64,000 bases of DNA from Isoetes taiwanensis (Eukaryota > Streptophyta > Lycopodiopsida > Isoetales > Isoetaceae). Location of the stretch: the NCBI GenBank assembly GCA_021234155.1, contig JAJEKV010000092.1, positions 2,804,561 through 2,868,560 of the forward strand, written 5' to 3'. Positions 55,316 to 64,000 of the stretch are shown piece by piece. The notes under the pieces were generated by a model. It ran no database searches. It was not told the origin of the DNA and worked only from the letters and a program-made list of their open reading frames with translations. Both the position numbers and the translations under genes were made by a program. Each line of letters starts with the position of its first letter. Position 1 is the first letter of the stretch.

Positions 55316-56480
55316 TTAATAGAATAGATAGGATAGATAGGATAGGATAGATAGATAGGATAGGATAGATAGAGTTTTATCGCCCACTGAGACCACTATC
55401 CTATAGGACCCAAATGTGAGGCTAGCAATGCTGACATCGTCCGTGTTAAAAAACCTCTCCCGCCCCAAAGGGTTGTTGGGAAAAACCGGTGACAAGAATG
55501 GATTTGATGTCAAACCCGCATAAAATACAAATACAAATATAAATACAAATATATATCATGGGGATAGAAATATGTACATGTATCAAGTAAAGCGTCATGG
55601 ACCGAAATATCTCGGCGATCCATGATCTCGAATATCTGATCCCAACCGGTACCGAGCTGTGTTCAGCATTCATGGCAGCGGCTGGCCAGGATGAACCATA
55701 CCAAAGATAGCATATCCGAATGCCATCATATGCCGGACAACTCCGGCGGGTGTGGCATTCGCTCTTCCATGTACCCAATATGGCAGCCGCTGACAGGCGC
55801 GTCTTCTCTCGACAGTAACTCCCCAAATCTCCTCACAGTTCAATCCGGAGACGGTGTGCACTGTATGGCTGAGATAATGATCTCAAGGCTTTTAAGCGGT
55901 AGATGATCGGGCAGTGTAGCATGGCGCCCCGCCCAAACATGGGACGGCGTATGCGATATGCCGCTCTTTGACCTATTCAAGGGTGCTGTCAAGTATCCCA
56001 TAGCTTACCGGCTACGTTTGCTGGTACTGCCCGAGATCATAGCCGATCCGGGCTGCCAGGTAATTTGATGCACCTGTAATTCGCATTACCCGCCCTGGGC
56101 CACCATCGAGTTTCCTTTTTCCCGCCAGCCAGGCTTTTAGCCGCTGGGTTCATTGCCAGCACAATGCGGAGGTTAGGGGAGATGAGTATCATCCATACGC
56201 TTACCTTTCCTGGTAGATGCCCGCCAACGGTCCTATTTGAAGAGGCAAGAAACCGCTTCAAGAACAAGACTGGTATGGGACTCAGGACTTTAGGTCTGTG
56301 CTAAGAAATGCTTCTCGTAGCACTGCCTCCAAGTCATTCCAAGTAAGGGTGGAAATCACTGCCCTGACCTCGCACCCCATACATGTATATTAAATTCTAA
56401 TAAGACTTTGAATAGGTGACAGGCCTAATCATACCAGCTTTGTGGCTATTGTTCTACATTGCATGGTGCCTTTCCAACTT
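55316..56480 (-). mobile_element. LINE family A, copy 5
   Basis: Minus-strand text near 56470-56450 (CNVEQ) matches CNAKQ of copy 3. RMDDTHLPNLRIVLAM, split by a frame change (56200-56150), matches the C-terminal MDxxxLPxLxxxxAM. The 3' UTR has CAACAACCCTTTGGGGCGGG with a T-run and the block GGGTCCTATAGGATAGTGGT. The tail is made of CTATC/CTATCC units (55373-55316). It is 5'-truncated at about 56480 within the RT C-terminus. Confidence 0.75.
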
Positions 56481-58830
56481 GACATGTGTCAGCTCGATGG
56501 GAAATTGTGCTAGTTCATACTACCTGAATTATGGCTTTGTCATCTCCTTTCAGGTCTTGTGTGTGTTGTGTCCTTTTCAGGTGTGAACACAGATATGACC
56601 ATCACCCTCCACCAATTCCTCCTTTGAGGATGCGGCATAATTGCCCTCCTTTAGCTTCTCCGGTAGTTATATCTATTTCAATGCCTTCTTCATTCAATGG
56701 GCTCAATAATCAGTCTGAATCCGGGGCGTAACTCCTCTCCATCAGGGCATAGTGGTGGTTACATGAGAGTGCCACTATCCATGTTGGTGATCTCATCGCC
56801 AGGGCCTTCTTTCATTGTGTTCCTTGATGTCGTTCAGTCAAACCACTTGACTTTCGACTGCTTCCCACAAACCCTTGGAACCTTGTTCGGGACCCAGTGA
56901 ACTTCTGGTATAGCTCATGAAACCCTCCATCTTGACTCCATGCGAGCAGGTCTCTTAACTTCCTCCCACATGGTTTATTGGGTTTCTAAGCATGTCACAG
57001 CTTTCTCCGGTACTTGATTAGAGTCATTCCCGATTTACTACTTAAGAAGTGGAGGTGTGCTTTCCATTTCCTTTTATCATCCAGATAGTTATGTAATCCT
57101 CCGATGCCCTTCACCTAGTTCAATGGAGTCTTTGGCAGTCTTGAAAGTGGTGGTTTGGTACTGCGGGCTGAGAACTTCTGGCCGGCACCTTTGCCTGGGA
57201 TTCTTGTCACCGAGGCATTCAACTTTGTCACCTGGTCTTCCACCCTGTTGCATGATTGGTATTTCATCCTAACCCAAAACTGACTCGAGTGGCAGTGTGT
57301 CACTGTCAGCTGATTCGCCCTGCTCTGTATATTATCCCTCTACAAATAGTTTCCAATGCCGCTGACCTCCATCCATCGAAAGCCATTGGGTTCGGGGTCA
57401 GTAGCTCTCAAACATCCATTGGATTCGAGGGGAGACTGGTCCGCGTTTTCTCTCCTTGGCTTGGTGAAGAAAGTTCCCAAAAGAATCATCTATACCGTAT
57501 GTATGCCCAACATCATGATCCCACTTTCGCTTTGAACCTCCCCTTGTCCAAGTATCGGCATTGCCCAAAACATCCATCTATTCTTGTTTTCTTTCCTTCG
57601 GTTGTCCAGTGTTTCTGGCTCCTCGGCGGTGGTTTCTTCAAGTAAGGGAAATCATCCCAGATCCTCCTCGATTCACTGAACACATGGATGTGAGCTTTTT
57701 CCGCTCACGCTTTATTCATGGCGGGTCGATAATCATCAACTTCAAAATGAGTCGCATGCCTCACTCCCTTCTGCTCGATCCTTTCTCTAGTGTTCTCAAA
57801 CACTTGAAATAGAGGCTCTACACATGCAGTTTGGATCATCCTCACCGATCAGCACAAAAGCCAAACCATATTTCAGTTCTGCGCAATGTAATGTTAAGCT
57901 CACATGGAGACTTACTTTCATCATCGTTTCGACGCTTGGGTAAAAAGTCTAGCTTTTTGGCGGAAAGATCTTCATGTTGAATATCTTAATATCATGAATT
58001 ATACACAAAATTTGTCGGTATCTGAAAATGTTCTCCGCGCTTCAATACAACTATCTACCGCGATATTTAGTGCTGGTGATACCGGTGCTGAATAAGACGG
58101 CACGACGTTTGTGGTTTGGATGCAGTTTGGGACTAGGTGCGTCAGTGACCTCCAACACTTTCAAAATGTGATGATTGAAAGAATTCCCCCGATAGTTTCT
58201 AGATGGAGTTAGGCACTAGGCACTCCTTTTTAGGATGATATGGTGTTAAATGGCACACCACTCACTCACCTAGCACCCAGGTATAGTTCTGCTCTGACCT
58301 TGGGGCATAGATTGAGACATGTATCTCACAAAGCTCTGAGAAAGGCACAATGTGTGGCCTTAGAGTATTTCTCAGGTTTCAAAGTGAGAATTGCATTACT
58401 CATTATGAACTCATTTGTTACCTTTTCTTTTGCTCAGTCCTCCATGAGAATGAACTTGCTCACCCAAGAATCCATCCTCATCTCTCATACCTCATGCCCC
58501 TCAGGTGATAGTGCTTTTCTGATGGCATCTGAATTCTTACACAAGGAGTAGATGAAATTAATCTATCTTTTTTGAAGGCGTCAATGTGTTTAGGACCTTC
58601 CTCTGCAGGTCATCCTGCTTGTCTTGTGCAATCAAGGTTGCAACTTGCATCTTGTCCCTAATCGCCTCTGGGTTTTCTTTGGTTGGAGACCTGCACCATC
58701 CTTTCCTAAATCTTTGTCTTCCTAGGCCTCTTATTCGGGCACCCTTGGCTGCTTTTATGAAAAAACTTATCGCGTCTCTTCCCTAGTGATCAAAGGCTCA
58801 TCGACCACCAAATCTTCCACATGGCCTTGA
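56481..58830 (-). other. Unassigned, formerly coding-like stretch
   Basis: On the minus strand one frame at a time remains readable for long distances with scattered stops, for example HCHSSQFWVRMKYQSC near 57300 and NAILTLKPEKYSKATHCAFL near 58400-58340. I do not recognise a family. It could be the upstream ORF of a different retroelement truncated by LINE-A copy 5. No motif proves this. Confidence 0.3.
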
Positions 58831-59214
58831 GTGGGTCTTGGGGTATGTAATAGTAAGGGGATTCGGACTATCACCATTCTTGTGTGTAATATATTTAATT
58901 GGCCATCTCAAGCTGACTTTGGGACTCCGGCAACCAGGCACACAATGCAATCACTAGAGCTTCCACGGGACATGATTATTATCAACCCGATAAGAAGCTT
59001 CACAATGCCAACTCAAGATGATCATCTCGGTAACTTTCATCATTCACACTATCAAAAGGATCAGCTGGGTTATTATGCCTACGCAAATACGCATAGTCGT
59101 TGCAAGGGTGCAATAACAAGCAACCATCTTCCTCCATTGCTTAGACCTAGGGCAATGGCACGTGCTAGACTCGCTTGGCTCCATTTTACTCATCTCACAT
59201 GCTCCTGAATATGA

Positions 59215-59465
59215 AAAGCACACATTAAAACCATATGTCCCCAAACACCACAAATATGACCATATAAACCATATAAAACCATACAAACATATTAAATATA
59301 AACCGGTATATAACCACCAAAATCATATAACCATATTAAACCATACAACCATATTCAATGTAAACCATATGTAAACATTAAAACCACATATAACCACCAT
59401 TGAAACTATATAACCATATTAAATACAAACATAACATAACATATATAAACATACAACATAACCTT
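59215..59465. repeat. Cryptic ACCATAT-rich sequence
   Basis: About 250 bp in which AACCATATAAAAC, CCATATTAAA and related heptamers recur irregularly. It is a low-order satellite-like or slippage-derived tract, not coding. Confidence 0.8.
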
Positions 59466-59477
59466 TAATATCTTGTC

Positions 59478-59831
59478 ATGGCCATTAGGCGCCTCCTCGG
59501 AGGGCGATGGGATGGCCATGTCGACCAACTCCCCCTTGCTTGCCCGTCCACGGAGGGGCATGGCCCTGCATTAGCCAGTCCTTATTATTGCACTTTTCAC
59601 GAGGTTCAGGGTGCGGCCAGTGCTTGCACCCTCTTCCTCCCAGGCCATTCTTCCTCCCTTTGTTTTCTCACGATCACTCTTCGCACTCTGTTTTCCTTAA
59701 AGCTTGGGTTTCCCATCGGCGTCGGCGAACCAAAGGCCATTCAAGCCATCATAGCTGGCGGTAGTCGACGGATCGGGGCATCAGTAGAAGTTTTAGCCTT
59801 GATTGGTGTTGGCCGAGGCGTTCTTGCATGA
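59478..59831 (+). CDS. Open frame of 117 residues, unrecognised
   Basis: A plus-strand frame runs from ATG (MAIRRLLGGRWDGHVDQLPL) to a stop at 59831. It is hydrophobic in the middle (ASACTLFLPGHSSSLCFLTI) and ends ASVEVLALIGVGRGVLA. It is GC-richer than its flanks. No domain is recognised and an overlapping frame is also open, so it may be chance. Confidence 0.2.
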   Translation: MAIRRLLGGRWDGHVDQLPLACPSTEGHGPALASPYYCTFHEVQGAASACTLFLPGHSSSLCFLTITLRTLFSLKLGFPIGVGEPKAIQAIIAGGSRRIGASVEVLALIGVGRGVLA

Positions 59832-60470
59832 AAGAAAGTGAGGTTCTTCTGTAAGTTTTAGGCTTTTTCACTTCTTTTGGTTTTACGTAAGGGATCCTTT
59901 CATGCATTTTTTACTTATATTACGTTGTTTCTTTATCTTATTTTTGCTCTTATATTTTACTTATATTTTTACTTATCTTATTATTACGATACAATTTCAG
60001 CGGGCAAATCCAAATCCTTATTCACGCTGCGAATGCACTGTGGCAACCACATGGAATCGAACAGGGAACTTCCTCCTCATCGACAAATCTTCGGGTATGT
60101 TTTTGTAATATCATGCCCTTTTTTTAATCTTATTTGTCTCCTTTGTTCTCTTTGTTTTCTCATTAATCTCATTAATCTCTCGTTATCTGTTTTCCTTTTG
60201 TATTGTTTTCTCTTTTTGTTATCTTTTTCTTAGTTGTTGTTGAATTGAATACATTATACTGAGGCTGATGAGAATAGTGGTAAAAGAGTAGTAGCAAACA
60301 GCAAGATAAAATCATCGAGGCGGTGTTAGGAAGTAAGATATTGAGAGCATTAACGAACATTACTAGGAATGATTCACAAAGAAATTGCTAAGCTGTCTAT
60401 GAATGTTTAATATGAGAACATAACTAGGAATCTTTTTCCTAACTATCAACTAAGAATAGGAATTGCTTCC
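59832..60470. other. T-rich gene-free stretch
   Basis: Pyrimidine-rich text with repeated TTTACTTATATT and TCATTAATCTC phrases at 59905-60190. No supported gene. Confidence 0.4.
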
Positions 60471-60839
60471 TGAGAATCGCAATTCTAACGGCCTATCCTC
60501 CACTGCGGGAGAGATCTTTGAAGGGATCCGGCTTTCTCATTGGCCCGAGTTGAGAATACCTCGGCTTGCCAACAATCCGGGAAGTCACCAGGCCTTCTTC
60601 TGCGCTGGCGGTAGAGGGCACTCGACTGCGGCGAAAAAGAAATGTACACTACAGATTGTTGGCTGTTAATTCTCGACTCACGGTCGAGATACACCGCGGC
60701 TACCGCGTCTTCACATTCTTTTCCGGCTGCTGCGGCCTTCACATTCTTTTCGGACCTCCTGCGGCCTTTCATTCGTGAGTAGAGAATGTAATACTACAAT
60801 GATAGCCGCTTTACAATGCGGTCGCTTGAGTGCCTCCCA

Positions 60840-61920
60840 CCAGTTGAGCCACTCTCGCCGAACCATCAGCCGAATATTGAAGGAGGAACCGGGAAGAATG
60901 AGCTCAGCAAGGTGCTGGGCACTTTCTCGACTGGTGAGTGAGAAAGCATGAAACTCTAGTGCATTCTGGTGCCTTGACGGTCTTTAATACTCTCCTTCAA
61001 ATATCTTGCTGGGGATATTCTCATGAAAGTGATTTTATTTGTCTGTAGACCCAATAATTCTCTGATGTATGGTGCGGTGGCCTCTACCAGTCGGGAGGCG
61101 TCTCCTTGGCTGTCTTGATCCGAGATGTGCGAAGGGATGGACTCGGGCCGGGTGGAGCCTCTACTACTAACCTGGGGAAACCCGTTGTTGTCACATTCTC
61201 GGCTGTGATGAGAATACCTTAACCAGGCACTCCATGTGTGTACTATCTGGGTTCTCTGATGGCTAAGGCATTCGACTTGCGGTAGAAGAGCCTAATAGAC
61301 ACTAACGAATAGAATCCCATAGCCGACCAGTTCTCACGTGGCATGGTCGTGGCCTGCGACCCGGTCGAGCCACTCTCCTTCCAGGCCATGCCCCAGGCCA
61401 GAATATTGCGAGGGAGGGGCTCGGGCGTGTGGGCTTCTACAACTAACCGCGAGGGAAACCCGCGAGCTTCATGCATTCTGCGACTTCGCGGAGTGGGGAA
61501 TGCCTCAACCGACCCGGCACCACATATTGTACCATCACGGAGTTCTCGATGGCAGCGCATTCTCGACTTGCCGAGAGAATGCGAAGAAAAAACAAGACTT
61601 GCATTCTTGGCTCATGAAGTCGAGAATCCCTTAGCCGTCCCACACTGCATTCTCCCGTGCTGCCCGGTGATCGAGCCTCTCCTTCAAACTATATTGCTTT
61701 CGAATATTCGGAAGGAAGTGGCCTGTGTCTTGGCATTGAATCTTAACCTGGTCTCTACAAGCACTTTGTATTCTCGTCTTTTGGTCCCAAGTGCCTCTAG
61801 CACATTAGAACCACTCTCCTTAGAACCATCTTCTCGAATATTGCGAAGAGGTGAAAGTTTAGGTGGGTAGAGGCCTCTCGGAGCTAACCCCGGAGGATGC
61901 ATTTGACGCCTCTCACGGGC
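60840..61920. repeat. GC-rich degenerate repeat block
   Basis: A set of phrases recurs in loose order. GAGCCACTCTC-CTTC occurs near 60846, 61370, 61672 and 61807. CGAATATTGCGAAG occurs near 60870, 61400, 61701 and 61833. CTCTACAACTAACC-GGGAAACCCG and GCATTCTCGACT-GAGAATNCCTTAACC also recur. Spacing is irregular (about 130-530 bp). Non-coding as far as I can see, and the open frames cross the units. Confidence 0.6.
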
Positions 61921-64000
61921 CTTAACCTAGCCTGATCTATATACAACATTCAAGAAAATATACAACGGGCTGTTCATGTTTACCCAGATCCATTGTTTCG
62001 GTCTGCAGAGCATCTCTCAACCCGGAGAGTAATTCATCTCTGAGGCGATGCTTTCGACAAAGAAATAAATAAATCCGTCGGAAACTTATGGCGGTTCCAT
62101 GATCTAAGCTTTATAGGCGGCATGTTCTATACAAAAATAACACGAGGCATCCTACGAAACTCACCTCTTCCGCGCGGTAATTCCTTGGGCCATTGTCCAC
62201 CAGTCCAGCGGCCTCTCAAAGTCTTTTGCTTCTTCTGTCGGTCTCATCAAGAGTGCATTAGCATCTAATACTTGTAACAATGCGATTCTCGTGTATCCCG
62301 TTCCATGGCCTTGTGATGTAGGGGTTCAGTGTCAGGCGACTCCTCTCCGCTTCCTACCTTAGCTCCGTGCTCATCGATCAAATCAAGCACCTTGCAATAA
62401 CACTTGCGATCGGAAAAATACGAGCAAAATGCAAAGAGCTTCGGCGTCGCCCGGCGCCATTCGGAAGTAAACACGGTCAATGCTAAGCCTCCCAACTCAA
62501 AAAGTCGAAAATGCCGCGGTGAAGATAATCTACACTCCTCACTAAGTCCACGGATGTGATTCAATTTGAAATGGTGTTTGAAGGCTAAAGCCGACCGTCT
62601 TGTACCCTTAGCCGCTTTTTTTCTTAAATGATTTGCATGTCCTTAGAATTCAAATTAAAAGAACAGATCTTTTTCGTGCAGTCCTAAAACCTATAGCAGC
62701 GGAGAAACTTAATTCTGAGAAGGGTTCGGCCCTGGAAGGAAGAATCTTGAGGGGACATCACGGAACATGGCGACTCAGATCAAGAAAGGCGGCCGGAGCG
62801 AAAAAGCGGTTCCTGGGCAGAAAGAAAAAAACGGTAGCTCGGTGAGCTCGGGGTTTTTCTTTGGTCGAATACCTTTCTAAAGATCCATCCTTTGGCCTTG
62901 CGGCATTCTGCGCGGACTCACTAAAGTGATCGGCCCGAACTTCGGATTCAACCTACGTCATCGGACCCAAGACAGAGCTTCTTGGCTTACACGTGGATTC
63001 TTGGTGGTATGTCGAGGAAGTATCGACAAGTGGAAGAGAAAGATCTGTTTTGCGCAAAAGGGACAAAGAAAATCTCGGGAGACAAGTACAAGAAGGTCGG
63101 TGTTGTGCTCTCGAGTCTCGCCGAGGTTAAAAGCATCTAACATTTCATGTGGAGAGGAACCCGGAAAGAGTAAGTTCTACCACACGAAAAAAGATCTCGT
63201 TCAAATTGACTCTCACTCTTCAATGAGCAAGGCAGAAGGGCACCGATAAAAGATCGGGCGCCTTTAAATTGTCGAGAACCATGGGTGGAAGGATCACGGA
63301 AGGGATGAAGGCGGAACCTAACATGAGGAGCTTGGAATGGAATTTCCGGAGTCATGGAAAAAATGTTTCAACACGGGGGCTTCACCTCCTTTGTCTTTGA
63401 AGACTCTACAACACTTTTCGGCGGTGGGGAGGGAAGTTGTGGTTCATAAAGAAAGAAGTCCGGACAAGACCAAAGATGGAGAAGATGACACCACGGGGAG
63501 AATCGGATGATGAAGCGAGCGAAAATATGGTCCGACTCCCAATTAATGGATCGGATGGCCGAATCAATTTCCTGAAGAGGAGCCGAAAGAAATGGAAGCC
63601 GGTAACCGGTATTATCCGTTAGGAATAGCACACAAAGGCGCTCTTGGACATCGAGGCGCTGAAGGTGCGCGAGGGAATCTTAGTCTTGTTCAACCACGCG
63701 GGAATTTAATCCGGCACACATCTTTGAGATTACGAACCTGATAGTGCGACATCATTGCGGATCAATACTGGTGGATGTCCTACCTTTCCCGGCGAATCGG
63801 CCCGGTGAGTTGTTGGTGGAGATCCAGAGAGACACGAAGGAAAAAGACATCGGTTGGGTAGTAGGCGGTCGGCGACCGGTGAGGCGGCGCAAGTATTCGC
63901 TGACGGAGAAGGAGGTGCCGCAAAAGGATCAAGGATAGATATGCCAAAGCGAGTCACGAGTTCTTGCGGCCCGGAGCGCCCGACAGCAGTGGCCAGCATT
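61921..64000. other. Unassigned GC-richer stretch to window end
   Basis: Base composition is near balanced, unlike the AT-rich middle of the window. Several 60-107 residue frames exist on both strands (for example 62926-63249 plus) but none shows a domain I recognise. It may be decayed retroelement or other inserted DNA. Confidence 0.35.

Noticed and set aside
62640-63990. Organelle DNA insertion or an open gene at the right end
   Set aside because: The base composition is suggestive, but I could not recognise any organellar gene, intron domain V, or conserved protein domain in it.
1-64000. CRISPR arrays, bacterial operons or phage
   Set aside because: Spliced genes, plant retroelements and PPR/APD families mark this as plant nuclear DNA. 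The tandem repeats lack the repeat-spacer pattern.

Overview
This looks like a window of nuclear DNA from a land plant with a large, repeat-laden genome. The signs are a spliced RING-ligase gene of the plant APD type, a broken pentatricopeptide-repeat (PPR) gene, Ty3/gypsy relics of chromovirus type, a miniature LTR element with a plant-style initiator-Met tRNA primer site, and long gene-free stretches. The sequence alone does not fix the taxon. A fern or other seed-free plant would fit the unusual LINE families, but that is inference.

Layout. 0.2-1.6 kb: decayed PPR gene (minus). 2.5-9.3 kb: nested transposons, namely a 5'-truncated LINE (family A) split by a 441-bp TRIM element whose LTRs each hold a tRNA-Ala-like sequence, then a Ty3/gypsy relic (minus), a second LINE-A 3' end and a LINE endonuclease fragment. 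11.25-13.22 kb: the one clearly intact gene, a ten-exon E3 ubiquitin ligase of 370 residues. 13.4-17.7 kb: small repeats, an 84-nt near-perfect hairpin, a 20-bp inverted-repeat element, the best LINE-A copy (reverse transcriptase, minus) and a Harbinger-like MITE. 21.4-23.3 kb: two copies of a second retroelement family (B). 24-43 kb: mostly non-coding, with (AAG)n arrays, tRNA-derived SINE pieces and many 50-180 bp local duplications. 43.9-47.1 kb: a spliced coiled-coil protein gene with several frame breaks. 47.6-49.1 kb: decayed 5.8S/26S rDNA joined to a gag relic. 49.3-56.5 kb: two more LINE-A copies (minus) around a second gypsy relic (plus). 56.5-64 kb: unassigned, partly GC-rich, degenerate sequence.

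The genes do not form an operon or pathway. What unifies the window is its retroelements. LINE-A copies share a 3' end made of a nested hairpin whose pairing is kept by compensating changes, then a block reading roughly GGGTCCCATAGGCCGATTGG plus TCTCCGTGGACGATAAAA, then a short pentamer or hexamer tandem tail. The tail unit differs from copy to copy (TATTC, TTATC, AATTC, CTATC, CTTATT). Family B shares the end block and tails. The two best candidates for something undescribed are this 3'-end and tail system and the TRIM with a tRNA-like Pol III promoter in its LTR.
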